Positions 10,764 to 20,434 are shown, counted from the first letter of the stretch. The stretch is DNA of 64,000 nucleotides from Microvirga antarctica (GCF_017921815.1 NZ_JAGEMM010000002.1:744001-808000), one strand, 5' to 3'. Translations and numbers: made by a program. Notes: generated by a model not told the origin, from the letters alone.

Positions 10764-12140
10764 ATGCCCATCAATATCCTGATGCCCGCCCTGTCGCCCA
10801 CAATGGAAAAGGGCAACCTTGCCAAGTGGCTGAAGAAGGAAGGCGACACGGTCAAATCCGGCGATGTAATCGCCGAAATCGAGACCGACAAGGCGACGAT
10901 GGAGGTGGAGGCCGTGGATGAGGGCATCTTGGCCAAGATCCTCATCGCCGAAGGCACCGCCGACGTCCCCGTCAACCAGCCGATCGCGGTGATCGCGGGT
11001 GAGGGGGAAGATCCGAAATCCATCACGGGTGCGGCAGCCGGCGGGCCCGCTCCCAAAACGGATGCTTCTGCTCCCGCGCCAGCGCCCGAGCCGAAGGCCG
11101 AAGCGCCTGTCGCCGTCGCCCCGGCGGTCGCGACACCTGCGGCTGCTCCCGCGCCTGCCGCAAAGCCTGCCGAGCCGAAACCTGCGGGCGAAAGGCTCTT
11201 CGCCTCGCCGCTGGCCCGACGCGTCGCCAAGGACTCCGGCATCGATCTCTCGGCCCTCAAGGGCTCAGGGCCGCATGGCCGCATCATCGAGAAGGATGTG
11301 CGGGCAGCCGGCCAAGGCGGGGCGGCCCAGGCCCCGGCGACCGCCGTGCCGGCAAGCGCGCCCGCAGTCAAGCCCGCGACAGCACCACTGGCCGCGAGCG
11401 CCTCGGCCGATCAGGTCAAGGCGATGTTCGAACCGGGCTCCTACGAGGAGATCGCGCTCGACGGCATGCGCAAGACAATTGCCAAGCGCCTCGTGGAATC
11501 CAAGCAGACGGTTCCGCATTTCTATCTGTCGCTCGATTGCGAACTCGACGCGCTGATGGCCTTGCGCGAGCAGATCAATGCGGCGGCCGGCAAGGACAAG
11601 GACGGCAAGCCCGCCTACAAGCTGTCGGTCAACGACTTCGTCATCAAGGCCCTGGCAATCGCGCTCCAGCGCGTTCCGGCGGCCAATTCCGTCTGGGCGG
11701 AGGACCGCATCCTGCGGCTGAAGCATTCGGATGTGGGTGTCGCCGTCGCGGTCGAGGGCGGGCTTTTTACGCCCATCATCCGCCACGCGGAAACGAAGAC
11801 GCTCACGGCGATTTCGGCCGAGATGAAGGATCTGGCGGCCCGCGCACGGACCCGCCGTCTGAAGCCCGAGGAATATACCGGCGGTTCGACGGCGGTCTCC
11901 AATCTCGGGATGTTCGGCATCAAGAACTTCCTGGCGGTCATCAACCCGCCGCAGGGCACCATCCTGGCGGTCGGCGCGGGTGAAAAGCGTGTCGTCGTCA
12001 AGAACGACGCGCCGGCGATCGTCCAGGCCATGAGCGTGACCCTGTCCTGCGACCACCGGGTCGTGGACGGCGCGCTCGGCGCCGAACTGCTATCCGCCTT
12101 CAAGGTGCTGATCGAGCAGCCCATGAGCATGCTGGTCTAA
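10764..12140 (+). CDS. pdhC: Pyruvate dehydrogenase E2, dihydrolipoamide acetyltransferase
   Basis: 458 residues in the order lipoyl domain (1-80, Lys43 in [10 protein letters not shown]), Ala/Pro-rich linker (about 85-140), peripheral subunit-binding domain (LFASPLARRVAKDSGIDLSAL region, about 146-182), a second Ala/Pro linker, and the catalytic acetyltransferase domain ending in the active-site motif DHRVVDGALGAE. E2 forms the core of the complex and transfers acetyl from lipoamide to CoA. AGGA precedes the ATG; the gene is 26 bases after DUF5076. Confidence 0.97.
   Translation: MPINILMPALSPTMEKGNLAKWLKKEGDTVKSGDVIAEIETDKATMEVEAVDEGILAKILIAEGTADVPVNQPIAVIAGEGEDPKSITGAAAGGPAPKTDASAPAPAPEPKAEAPVAVAPAVATPAAAPAPAAKPAEPKPAGERLFASPLARRVAKDSGIDLSALKGSGPHGRIIEKDVRAAGQGGAAQAPATAVPASAPAVKPATAPLAASASADQVKAMFEPGSYEEIALDGMRKTIAKRLVESKQTVPHFYLSLDCELDALMALREQINAAAGKDKDGKPAYKLSVNDFVIKALAIALQRVPAANSVWAEDRILRLKHSDVGVAVAVEGGLFTPIIRHAETKTLTAISAEMKDLAARARTRRLKPEEYTGGSTAVSNLGMFGIKNFLAVINPPQGTILAVGAGEKRVVVKNDAPAIVQAMSVTLSCDHRVVDGALGAELLSAFKVLIEQPMSMLV
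10872..10906 (+). repeat. 35-base exact direct repeat, copy 2 (in pdhC)
   Basis: Second copy of the repeat at 9102-9136; flanking bases differ on both sides (9101 g versus 10871 c; 9137 c versus 10907 g). Confidence 0.9.
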
Positions 12141-12269
12141 GGCTCGCACCGCGACTCAGCGGTCCCATCCATTGGCGGACGGGACGCTCGAGCAAGTTTC
12201 ACATGCGGCGCTCGTCCGCATCACCCCGCCCCGACCCGTTGCGTGCGGAAAGGGGAATTGGAGGCATCG

Positions 12270-13706
12270 ATGGCAGACCCCTACGACATCATCGTCATCG
12301 GCGGCGGACCGGGCGGCTATGTGGCGGCGATCCGGGCGGCCCAACTGGGCTTCAAGACCGCCGTCGTGGAGCGGGAGCATCTCGGCGGCATCTGCCTCAA
12401 CTGGGGCTGCATTCCCACCAAGGCTTTGCTGCGCACGGCCGAAATCTATCACTACATGCAGCACGCCAAGGATTACGGGCTGATCGCCGAGAAGATCGGC
12501 TACGACGCGGCAGCAGTGGTCCAGCGCTCGCGGGGCGTGTCGGGTCGCCTCAATGGCGGCATCGGCATGCTGATGAAGAAGAACAAGATCGACGTGATCT
12601 GGGGCGAGGCGACCATCACCAAGCCCGGTGAGGTCGTCGTGACGGCGCCGAAAAAGCCTGCGGTGCAGCCGCAGACGCCGCCGCCCAAGAACACGCTCCC
12701 GGCCGGGACCTATCAGGCCAAGCACATCCTTGTGGCTACCGGTGCGCGTCCCCGCGCGCTGCCCGGGCTGGAGCCTGACGGCAAGCTGATCTGGACCTAT
12801 TTCGAGGCGATGAAACCGGCCGCGATCCCGAAATCGCTGATCGTCATGGGGTCGGGGGCCATCGGGATCGAGTTCGCCTCGTTCTACCGCACCATGGGTT
12901 CCGAAGTGACGGTGGTGGAAGTGCTGCCGCAGATCCTCCCGGTCGAGGATGCGGAAATCGCGGCCCATGCGCGCAAGCGGTTCGAGAAGCAGGGCATCAA
13001 GATCCTCACCGGCGCCAAGGTCACGAAGGTCGAGAAGGGGGCGGATTCCATTACCGCCACCATCGACGACGGCAAAGGAACCCAGACAATCACGGCCGAC
13101 CGGATGATTTCGGCGGTCGGCGTCGTCGGCAATATCGAGAATCTCGGCCTGGAGAAGCTGGGCGTCGCCATCGAGCGGGGAACCATCGTGACCGACGGTC
13201 TCGGCCGCACCAATGTGCCGGGCATCTACGCCATCGGCGACGTCGCGGGACCGCCGATGCTCGCCCATAAGGCGGAGCACGAGGGCGTCATCTGCGTCGA
13301 GACCATCAAGGGTCTCCACACCCATCCGATGGACAAGTTGATGATCCCCGGCTGCACCTATTGCCAGCCGCAGATCGCCTCGGTGGGGCTGACGGAAGCG
13401 AAGGCCAAGGAGCAGGGCCTCGACGTCCGGATCGGTCGCTTCCCCTTCGTGGGCAATGGCAAGGCGATTGCGCTAGGCGAGCCCGAGGGTCTGGTGAAGA
13501 CGATTTTCGATAGGAAGACCGGCAAGTTGCTGGGGGCGCACCTAGTGGGCGCCGAGGTGACCGAGCTGATTCAGGGCTTCGTGATCGCCATGAACCTCGA
13601 GACAACCGAGGAAGAACTGATCCACGCGGTGTTCCCGCATCCGACCCTGTCGGAGACCATGCACGAAAGCGTGCTCGACGCTTACGACCGGGTCATCCAC
13701 ATCTAG
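12270..13706 (+). CDS. lpdA: Dihydrolipoyl dehydrogenase (E3)
   Basis: A 478-residue FAD-dependent pyridine nucleotide-disulfide oxidoreductase that reoxidises dihydrolipoamide. The FAD-binding start is DIIVIGGGPGGYVAAI, the redox disulfide is in GGICLNWGCIPTKALL, the NAD site is VMGSGAIGIEFA, and the C-terminal catalytic His-Glu pair is in HAVFPHPTLSE. A proline-rich insertion around residues 125-150 (KKPAVQPQTPPPK) lengthens the FAD domain, as in some rhizobial E3 proteins. GGAGG lies 5 bases before the ATG at 12270. It is the last gene of the pdh operon, 129 bases after pdhC. Confidence 0.97.
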   Translation: MADPYDIIVIGGGPGGYVAAIRAAQLGFKTAVVEREHLGGICLNWGCIPTKALLRTAEIYHYMQHAKDYGLIAEKIGYDAAAVVQRSRGVSGRLNGGIGMLMKKNKIDVIWGEATITKPGEVVVTAPKKPAVQPQTPPPKNTLPAGTYQAKHILVATGARPRALPGLEPDGKLIWTYFEAMKPAAIPKSLIVMGSGAIGIEFASFYRTMGSEVTVVEVLPQILPVEDAEIAAHARKRFEKQGIKILTGAKVTKVEKGADSITATIDDGKGTQTITADRMISAVGVVGNIENLGLEKLGVAIERGTIVTDGLGRTNVPGIYAIGDVAGPPMLAHKAEHEGVICVETIKGLHTHPMDKLMIPGCTYCQPQIASVGLTEAKAKEQGLDVRIGRFPFVGNGKAIALGEPEGLVKTIFDRKTGKLLGAHLVGAEVTELIQGFVIAMNLETTEEELIHAVFPHPTLSETMHESVLDAYDRVIHI

Positions 13707-13750
13707 GCGAGCGGCGCGGTATCGGGGAGCCCGAACCGCGCCGGATCGAC

Positions 13751-14635
13751 TCAGCTGCGGGCTTTGCCGTGGCTGGTGTCAGTCCCCCTGTCCTCGAAGG
13801 CGACCACACGCTGGCTTTGCTCGCCAAGCCCCTCGATGCCGAGCTTGATCGTGTCGCCGGCCGCCAGATAGCGCGGCGGCTTCATGGCCATTCCGACGCC
13901 GGGCGGCGTTCCCGTGGTGATCACGTCGCCGGGCTCAAGGATCATGAAGTGGGACACGTAAGACACGATCTTCGCCACATCGAAGATCATGGTCCGGGTC
14001 GAGCCCGTCTGGCGACGCTCCCCGTTCACATCGAGCCACATGGAGAGGTTCTGCGGGTCAGGGATTTCGTCCCGGGTGACGAGGACCGGCCCCAGCGGCC
14101 CGAAGGTCGCGCAACCCTTGCCCTTTGACCAGGTGCCACCGCGCTCGAGCTGGTACTCGCGCTCCGAGACGTCGTTGCAGACACAGTAGCCGGCCACAAA
14201 CGACATCGCCTCATTGACGGCGACGTAGGACGCCCGGTCGCCGATGACGATTGCCAGCTCGACTTCCCAGTCGGTTTTCACCGACCCCCGGGGAATGACG
14301 ACATCGTCGTCGGGGCCGACGATGCAGGAGGGGGCCTTGTTGAAGATGATGGGCTCAGCCGGGATCGCCGCGCCGGTCTCGGCCGCGTGGTCCGCATAGT
14401 TGAGACCGATCGCGATGAAATTGCCGACACTCCCGATGCAGGCGCCGATCCTCTGTCCGGCTGGCGCGAGTGGCAGCGAGGCCGGATCGATGGCCTTCAG
14501 GCGTTCCAGACTGGCGGAGACGAGGACATCGCGTGCGATATCGGGCACGACGCCCGAAAGGTCGCGGATGTTGCCGTCCCCGTCCAACATTCCGGGTTTC
14601 TCGTGCCCGAATTCACCAAACCTCAGCAATTTCAT
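13751..14635 (-). CDS. Fumarylacetoacetate hydrolase family protein
   Basis: A 294-residue FAH-fold enzyme. It has the short N-terminal domain followed by the catalytic core with IGLNYADHAAE, FNKAPSCIVGPDDDV, metal-binding DWEVELAIVIG, and GYCVCNDVSERE, then TGTPPGVGM near the C-terminus. The family includes ureidoglycolate lyase, acylpyruvate hydrolases and 2-hydroxyhepta-2,4-dienedioate isomerases; the sequence does not decide between them. It converges on lpdA with a 44-base gap and is divergent from the FadL-type porin. Confidence 0.88.
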   Translation of the reverse strand: MKLLRFGEFGHEKPGMLDGDGNIRDLSGVVPDIARDVLVSASLERLKAIDPASLPLAPAGQRIGACIGSVGNFIAIGLNYADHAAETGAAIPAEPIIFNKAPSCIVGPDDDVVIPRGSVKTDWEVELAIVIGDRASYVAVNEAMSFVAGYCVCNDVSEREYQLERGGTWSKGKGCATFGPLGPVLVTRDEIPDPQNLSMWLDVNGERRQTGSTRTMIFDVAKIVSYVSHFMILEPGDVITTGTPPGVGMAMKPPRYLAAGDTIKLGIEGLGEQSQRVVAFEDRGTDTSHGKARS

Positions 14636-15025
14636 CCAGATCTCCTGTCGCAGCGTGAAGGGTTATCGAGCAAAACGCCGTTTGAACGCAACGACCTTTT
14701 TTCCCAAGCGCCGATGTTGCGGTTTTGTCACGCGGCTCGTCAAAGCGCGACGACTGCACGGCCGGACCAGGGAGCGACGACTGCAAGCAAAGGCGCGCGA
14801 ATACAGGCCGGGTCTTGGCCCGAGAAGCAGACGCGCAGATATCGAAGGTAGATACTCCTTAATCGTATAGTATCGGAGGAGATCCTGACTCATGGGGGCG
14901 AGCTCTGTGCCGACGGGCTGCTGCAATTCGGAGATTGCGGCGAAAATGCAGCATTGGCAGAGTGGGGACTGCAGCGGATTCGTCCGCCATCAAGAGACGA
15001 TAGTCCGAGAGGGCAGGAAATTTAC
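14636..15025. promoter_or_regulatory. 390-base divergent intergenic region with an inverted repeat
   Basis: No convincing gene was found. An 87-residue minus-strand frame at 14663-14926 lacks family features and a ribosome binding site and is treated as noise. The AT-rich part holds an inverted repeat, GATACT at 14851-14856 and AGTATC at 14869-14874, directly followed by GGAGGAG. It probably carries the promoters of the FAH-family gene and the FadL-type gene. Confidence 0.4.
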
Positions 15026-16345
15026 ATGAGCCATTCGATCCGTTCAGTAGCCTTGGCCGCGATCTCCCTTGCGACCCTCATCAGCGCCCAGAACGGCGCG
15101 CAAGCCGGTGCTTTCGCGCTTCGCGAGCAGAGCGCCACGGGGCAGGGGATGTCATTCGCCGGCGTCGCATCCGGTTCCGGCGGCGTTTCGTCGATGTACT
15201 GGAACCCGGCGACCATCACGATGGCGCCAGGCTTCCAGTCCGAGTTCCACGCCACGGCGATCATCCCGGAATCCAAGATCAGCCCGATCTACACGATCCC
15301 CGGGGGCCTCTCCTCGCTCGGCCCCTCCGGCGATATCGGCCTCGATGCGTTCCTGCCGACCAGCTACTCCAGCTACCAGGTCAATGATCGCCTCTGGCTC
15401 GGTCTCTACAGCGGCGCGCCCTTCGGCCTTGCCACCAAGCCGAACGAGATCTGGGCAGGCCAGCTCTACGCCCGCACCACATCGATCTTCTCCCTCGAGG
15501 CGATGCCGACCATCGGCTACAAGGTCAATGACTGGCTGTCCGTCGGCGCCGGCGTTCGCGTCCAGTACCTGAAGGTGCGGTATTTCTCGGCGGTCGGGCC
15601 GTCGCCCGCCAATCCGTCGCCGCTTGCCGCCAGCGCCGGTCTTGAAGGTGACAATGTCGGGTTTGGCTATTCGCTGGGCGCGACCTTCACGCCCTTCAGC
15701 GGCACGGAGATCGGCGTCGGCTTCCGCTCGGCGGTCGAGCACAAGCTCGACGGGTCGTTCCAGTATTTCGGCGTCCCGATCCAGGCCAATCTGATGTTGC
15801 CGGAATCGGTCTCCGTCGGCCTCAGCCAGAAAATCGGCGATGCGTTCACGCTGCATGCGACCGGTGAATGGACCAACTGGAGCCGCCTCGGCTCCCCCCG
15901 GGTGGTCAATCAGCTGACCGGAGGTCTGCTCGCATCGGCCCCTTATCTTCCGCTGAATTATGAGGATGGCTGGTATTTCTCGCTGGGTGGCGAATATCAG
16001 GTCAACACGGCCTGGAAAGTCCGGGCGGGCCTCGGCTACGAGATCTCGCCCATCGAACTCGACAACCGCAACCCGCGTCTGCCCGATTCCGATCGCGTCT
16101 GGCTCTCGCTCGGCGCCACCTATGCGTGGAGCGATCAGCTCTCCTTCGATGTCGCCTACACGCACATCTTCTCGGTGGGAAATACCGACATCAACATCGC
16201 CCCAGGCAATTCGATCTTCCCGACGCGCGGCGTGGTTTTCGCTGCCAATGTGGACTCGTCAGTCGACCTGATCTCGGCCTCGGTCAAGTACCGGTGGGAT
16301 AACCCCGCTGTTGCGATCCCGGCTCCGATCGTGCGCAAATACTGA
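15026..16345 (+). CDS. OmpP1/FadL/TodX family outer-membrane transporter
   Basis: A 439-residue precursor with a signal peptide (basic start, hydrophobic helix, cleavage likely after residues NGAQA) and the family N-terminus GAFALREQSATGQGMSFAG (hatch region with NPAT-like WNPATITM). The rest is amphipathic beta strands ending in YRWDNP...VRKY, as expected for a 14-strand barrel moving long-chain fatty acids or other hydrophobic compounds across the outer membrane. ATG at 15026 is preceded by AGGA; the upstream frame to 14954 is not needed. A strong terminator follows. The actual ligand is unknown. Confidence 0.9.
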   Translation: MSHSIRSVALAAISLATLISAQNGAQAGAFALREQSATGQGMSFAGVASGSGGVSSMYWNPATITMAPGFQSEFHATAIIPESKISPIYTIPGGLSSLGPSGDIGLDAFLPTSYSSYQVNDRLWLGLYSGAPFGLATKPNEIWAGQLYARTTSIFSLEAMPTIGYKVNDWLSVGAGVRVQYLKVRYFSAVGPSPANPSPLAASAGLEGDNVGFGYSLGATFTPFSGTEIGVGFRSAVEHKLDGSFQYFGVPIQANLMLPESVSVGLSQKIGDAFTLHATGEWTNWSRLGSPRVVNQLTGGLLASAPYLPLNYEDGWYFSLGGEYQVNTAWKVRAGLGYEISPIELDNRNPRLPDSDRVWLSLGATYAWSDQLSFDVAYTHIFSVGNTDINIAPGNSIFPTRGVVFAANVDSSVDLISASVKYRWDNPAVAIPAPIVRKY

Positions 16346-16364
16346 CACCCACCAACGTGAACGG

Positions 16365-16395
16365 ACGAAAGGCCGGCCTCGAGCCGGTCTTTCGT
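16365..16395 (+). terminator. Rho-independent terminator after the FadL-type gene
   Basis: A 13-base-pair stem (16365-16377 with 16383-16395, one G:T pair) with loop CTCGA; the downstream arm runs into TTTCGTTTG. It begins 20 bases after the stop codon and may also serve the convergent protease gene. Confidence 0.8.
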
Positions 16396-16453
16396 TTGAA
16401 AGGGTCTCTGGCGGGAGAGATGCCCCCTCGTCCTCGACGAATGGCAGGCTCTG

Positions 16454-17884
16454 TCAGCTCACGAGAAAATCGGTGTGCGACAGTCTCAACCCTGTCGAGA
16501 GTTGCGCGATCACATGAGCCGCCATGGCGCCCGATCCGTCGGGATCATAGGAGAGGAGACCTGTCTGTTCGTCGTAGAGGATGCGATCGTGCGCATCGTG
16601 TGCCTGTGACCCCGAGACAAACGCGTCCCATTGGAGTACGCCCCGATGTCCGATCCTGTCGAACACCTGATGGGCGAGGGACATCGTGTCTGTCCCCGGC
16701 TTGAAATCCGAGATTGACTCGATCTCTCCGGTTTTCAGCCGCGTGGTGAAGGCAAATGTATCTGCGCCAAAGCCGCCGCTCAGGCGATCGCTTCCCGCGC
16801 CTCCATCAAGGTAATCGTTACCGCCAAAGCCCTCTAGCGTGTCGGAGCCGGCGTGCCCGAGGAGCTTGTTGGCGACAGCGTTGCCAGTGAGAACATCTTT
16901 GAGTTTGCTGCCGATCGCATTTTCAATCCGGACTCGGTGAGCGATCGTAAAGCCGCCGGCGATCCCCTTTGCTTGCGAGATGAACCCCCCAGCGTGCTCG
17001 TCTCCCGGTCGGAGAGTCGCTCCGCGCAGGTCGATCGTGACGCCAACGCCGCTGCCTGCACCCGTGATCGTATCGTTCCCGGCGGCGTCCCAGATGCATG
17101 ACCATGTGGCACCAGGTCTGCTTACTTTGGGCAAGGCATACAGATTGTCGCTCGTCTGCGTATGCTTGTTGGCCCCGTAAAGCGTCTGCAAGGCGGCGAT
17201 ATCGAGAGCGCCGAGAGACGCCATTTGGCCGTAACTCTTCGTTTTCGGTGCATGATCCCAAGCGCGGTTATAGGACATGACGGTGAAAACCCCTTGGTTC
17301 ACGTGTCCTGTTCCCTTGTCCTCCGCATCATAGACGCCCGGGAAGCGGGTCGAGTCACCGCTACCGCCGCCATCGTGGGGGTGGGCCAAGCCCATCCCGT
17401 GCCCCAGTTCGTGGAGGATGGTGTAGAACCCGGAGGAGCCGGGTTTGAGATTTTTCCAGGTCGGATCGTATTGATTGAAAATACCCCAGCTTTGCTCGGC
17501 CGCGGGAGTCTCATGGGCGCCAAGGATGTCGTCCCCAAGCGCGGTTTGCCACCATGCGATGTTGGTGTGCTGAGGAGAGGTGCTCGGCGTGAATTTCAGC
17601 CCGCAGACACTCTCATAGAGGGAGAGAGCCGACGCGAAGGCCTGCTTCTCCGTCTGCTTCCACTTTGAAGCCATCTTGTTGAGCTCATCGAAGAACACCC
17701 GTCCCTCATGGACTTTGTTTCCGCCCGGATGAATCTCTGCCGCCACCTTGAAATCACGGCGCGACCCAAAGAAGTAGGTGACGGGATCGGCGGATGGATT
17801 GGCCCATTTCTCGGCGCCCCAAATGAGGGAATCGATAAAGACGTTGCCGTAGCCTTTGCCGGGAATCTCTCTCACGGTTGCCAT
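16454..17884 (-). CDS. Serralysin-like zinc metalloprotease with RTX repeats
   Basis: A 476-residue M10B-type metzincin. The zinc motif HELGHGMGLAH is at residues 158-168 and the Met-turn VMSY is at 202-205. A peptidase_M10 serralysin C-terminal region follows, with calcium-binding nonapeptides (GSDTLEGFGGNDYLDGGAGSD type, about residues 345-380), ending in LLSYDPDGSG and a hydrophobic tail. There is no signal peptide; related enzymes leave by type I secretion using the C-terminus. ATG at 17884 is preferred over 17890 or 17977 because GAGGAG is spaced 6 bases upstream. A Cys at residue 94 in the catalytic domain is unusual for exoproteases. No serralysin inhibitor or type I exporter genes are nearby. 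Confidence 0.93.
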   Translation of the reverse strand: MATVREIPGKGYGNVFIDSLIWGAEKWANPSADPVTYFFGSRRDFKVAAEIHPGGNKVHEGRVFFDELNKMASKWKQTEKQAFASALSLYESVCGLKFTPSTSPQHTNIAWWQTALGDDILGAHETPAAEQSWGIFNQYDPTWKNLKPGSSGFYTILHELGHGMGLAHPHDGGGSGDSTRFPGVYDAEDKGTGHVNQGVFTVMSYNRAWDHAPKTKSYGQMASLGALDIAALQTLYGANKHTQTSDNLYALPKVSRPGATWSCIWDAAGNDTITGAGSGVGVTIDLRGATLRPGDEHAGGFISQAKGIAGGFTIAHRVRIENAIGSKLKDVLTGNAVANKLLGHAGSDTLEGFGGNDYLDGGAGSDRLSGGFGADTFAFTTRLKTGEIESISDFKPGTDTMSLAHQVFDRIGHRGVLQWDAFVSGSQAHDAHDRILYDEQTGLLSYDPDGSGAMAAHVIAQLSTGLRLSHTDFLVS

Positions 17885-18106
17885 TGTCATCTCCTCTCGG
17901 TGACCCAACGGATCACCCACTGATGGATAGAACAATGTTGCGCGTGTTTCGTTCGATCGTCCTGTGTCCTTCGACACGCGACAAGATTTCCGGCGCCTCA
18001 GCCGTCGTCACCGGTCGCATTCTGGAGGCCCATAAGTCCGCCGGGCCACATCAGCCAGCTTGCTCCACAATCGGGACCGGTGATCTCCTGCGACGCGGCC
18101 GTTCGA

Positions 18107-19912
18107 TCAGGACCGCTCCATCACATAGGTGCCGGGGGCATCGGCCAGAGGCGCGAGCTTACCCTTGGCAGGATCGCGAGCCGGGACGCGCTTGGGCGCT
18201 TGTTTTTCCACCCAGGAGAACCAGTAGGGCCACCAGCTTCCCTCGGTCTCCGTCGCCTGTGCCATCCAGTCTTTCAGCTCTCCCACAGCCGGTCCACCCG
18301 TCCAGAACTGGTATTTCGGCTTGGCGACCGGATTGACCACGCCCGCAATGTGGCCGGAGCCAGCCACCACGAAATCGACTGGCCCGCCGAAGCGCGCCGA
18401 GCCGTAAAAGACGGATTGGGCCGGCGCGATGTGATCCTCACGGGTCGCCAGGTTGAAGATCGGCACCTTGACCTTCTTGAGGTCCAGTTTCACGCCGCCG
18501 AGTTCCAATTCACCCTTGGAGAGCTTGTTGTCGAGATAGCAATTGCGCAGGTAGAAGGCGTGATTGGCAGCCGGCATGCGGGTCGAATCCGCGTTCCAGT
18601 AAAGCAGGTCGAACGGGAAGGGTGCATTGCCCTTCATGTAGACGTTGACCACGTAAGGCCAGATCAGGTCATTCGGCCGCAGCATGTTGAAGGCATTGGC
18701 CATGTGGCTGCCCTCGAGATAGCCACGTTTCTTCATGGTTTTCTCGAGCGCGCCAATTTGCTCCGCATTGGCGAAAACCTTCAGGTCGCCCGAAAAGGTG
18801 AAGTCCACCTGCGCCGTGAAGAGCGTCGCGCTGTCGATGCGCTTGTCGCGTTTGGCCGCCATGTAGGCAAGCGTCGTGGCCAACAGGGTCCCTCCGACAC
18901 AATAGCCGATGGCCGTCACTTTCTTCTCGCCCGTCGTCTCCGCGATCGCGTCGAGGGCCGCAAAAATGCCCTCGCGCATATAATGCTCGAAGCTCTTCTC
19001 GGCATGCTCCGCCCGCGGGTTGACCCACGAAATGCAGAACACCGTCAGGCCCTGCGAGACCGCCCAGCGAATGAAGCTCTTCTCCGGGTTGAGATCGAGG
19101 ATGTAGAACTTGTTGATCCAGGGCGGGACGATCAAGAGCGGCCGCTTCAGGACTTTATCCGTCGTGGGAGAATATTGTAGCAACTCCATGAGATCATTCT
19201 GAAAAATGACCTTTCCGGGGGTCGTTGCGACATTGACTCCCACCTTGAAAAAGCTCGGATCGGACTGGCGGATGCGCAGCGACCCTCCGCCAGCCTCGAT
19301 GTCCTCGGCCAGCATAGCGACACCCCGGACCAGGTTGGCGCCATTGTGGTGAAGGGTCTCGCGGATCAGCTCCGGATTGGTGAGGAGAAAGTTCGACGGG
19401 GACAGGGCGCTGGAGAGTTGCTTGAGATAGAACCGCGCCTTCTGTCTGGTGGGTTCGTCGACGTGCTCGGCGCCTTCGACCACATCGTCGGCCCATCGCG
19501 ACGTGATGAGATAGGCCTGCTTCAGAAAGTCGAAGACCGGGTTCTGGGACCATTGCGGGTCCTGAAACCGCGAATCCTTCGGCTCCGGGCGCGCCACAGG
19601 GTCAGCCGCATCGCCCTGCGCGCGCTTGAGCGTCGATGTCCAGAGATCGAAGAACTGCGTCCCGAGCCGGGTCTGGGCCTCAAGCGTCTTGGTGGGGTCG
19701 GACATCCATGATTCGGCAACGTGGCCGAAGGTCTTGACGGCCTCGGCTGCCTCCTCGGAAAAATTCGACGGAGTCGAACCCTCTTGCGAGGGTTTCAAAT
19801 ACGCAGCCGTCGCTTTACCCACACCATCCAGAAACAGCGCCACATTGCGGGAAAGTTCGTCGAAATCGGGCGATTTCAACGTCGGCTTGTCCGGTCCCGG
19901 CGGCTTGTCCAT
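18107..19912 (-). CDS. phaC: Class I poly(R)-hydroxyalkanoic acid synthase
   Basis: A 601-residue enzyme that polymerises (R)-3-hydroxyacyl-CoA on PHA granules. The lipase-like box is GYCVGG with nucleophile Cys338; the charge relay is completed by Asp493 in REDHIAP and His521 in GSGHIAG. The N-terminal ~200 residues form the variable class I domain, and the alpha/beta hydrolase core begins near PPWINKFYILDL. No phaE or phaR subunit gene is adjacent, consistent with class I. It is divergent from the lipoprotein and aminotransferase genes, a common rhizobial neighbourhood. Confidence 0.96.
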   Translation of the reverse strand: MDKPPGPDKPTLKSPDFDELSRNVALFLDGVGKATAAYLKPSQEGSTPSNFSEEAAEAVKTFGHVAESWMSDPTKTLEAQTRLGTQFFDLWTSTLKRAQGDAADPVARPEPKDSRFQDPQWSQNPVFDFLKQAYLITSRWADDVVEGAEHVDEPTRQKARFYLKQLSSALSPSNFLLTNPELIRETLHHNGANLVRGVAMLAEDIEAGGGSLRIRQSDPSFFKVGVNVATTPGKVIFQNDLMELLQYSPTTDKVLKRPLLIVPPWINKFYILDLNPEKSFIRWAVSQGLTVFCISWVNPRAEHAEKSFEHYMREGIFAALDAIAETTGEKKVTAIGYCVGGTLLATTLAYMAAKRDKRIDSATLFTAQVDFTFSGDLKVFANAEQIGALEKTMKKRGYLEGSHMANAFNMLRPNDLIWPYVVNVYMKGNAPFPFDLLYWNADSTRMPAANHAFYLRNCYLDNKLSKGELELGGVKLDLKKVKVPIFNLATREDHIAPAQSVFYGSARFGGPVDFVVAGSGHIAGVVNPVAKPKYQFWTGGPAVGELKDWMAQATETEGSWWPYWFSWVEKQAPKRVPARDPAKGKLAPLADAPGTYVMERS

Positions 19913-20024
19913 CAGGCGATCTCCCTCAGGTGCCCGCAGGCATTGCTCCTGGGCCGCGTTTCCGACATTTTAGCGATTGAGGCATCATACATGCCAGAGC
20001 AATGTCATGGATCGTGGGATTAAA

Positions 20025-20396
20025 ATGAATTTTCCGACCGCGGCGCCCCGGTGCGTCGCTCTTTTGGCGGCTGCCGTTCTGGCAGGGACGCTGTCCGCGT
20101 GCGCCAGCCCGAATGCTGCGGGCGAACTCGTCTCGTCCACCGGATTCGGCCCCAAGCTCGCCGCGCGACCCGACTTCGTCACGCAGTCTCGCCCTGACTC
20201 GCTTGAGTACATGACAATCGGCACCGCCAATCCAGGCCGGCCGGAGAAGCCCCGGACGCTTGCGGAGGTCAAGGCGGCAGAGGCCGAGCTTGATGCGATC
20301 CGCGACCGCAACCTTGCGGCCGGGACCGCCGCAGCAACGCTGGGGGGAACGGCGCCGCCGCCCGCGGTCACACCACCGGCCGCCAAGACGCGGTGA
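20025..20396 (+). CDS. Small lipoprotein of unknown function
   Basis: A 123-residue protein with a lipoprotein signal peptide: hydrophobic stretch CVALLAAAVLAGTLSAC with a lipobox ending in Cys near residue 26, so it is probably membrane-anchored. The mature part is short, contains a predicted helix rich in Ala/Glu (EVKAAEAELDAIRDRN) and a Pro/Ala-rich tail. The ATG at 20025 is preferred; starts at 20007 or 19977 would add residues before the signal peptide. It precedes the aminotransferase by 38 bases and is divergent from phaC. No function can be assigned. Confidence 0.7.
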   Translation: MNFPTAAPRCVALLAAAVLAGTLSACASPNAAGELVSSTGFGPKLAARPDFVTQSRPDSLEYMTIGTANPGRPEKPRTLAEVKAAEAELDAIRDRNLAAGTAAATLGGTAPPPAVTPPAAKTR

Positions 20397-20434
20397 GACC
20401 GCAGAACCGCCACGATTTGCCTCGAGGGTCACCC

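Noticed and set aside
14663..14926. 87-codon minus-strand frame upstream of the FAH-family gene
   Set aside because: No ribosome binding site, no family features, and it lies in a region that looks like promoter DNA.
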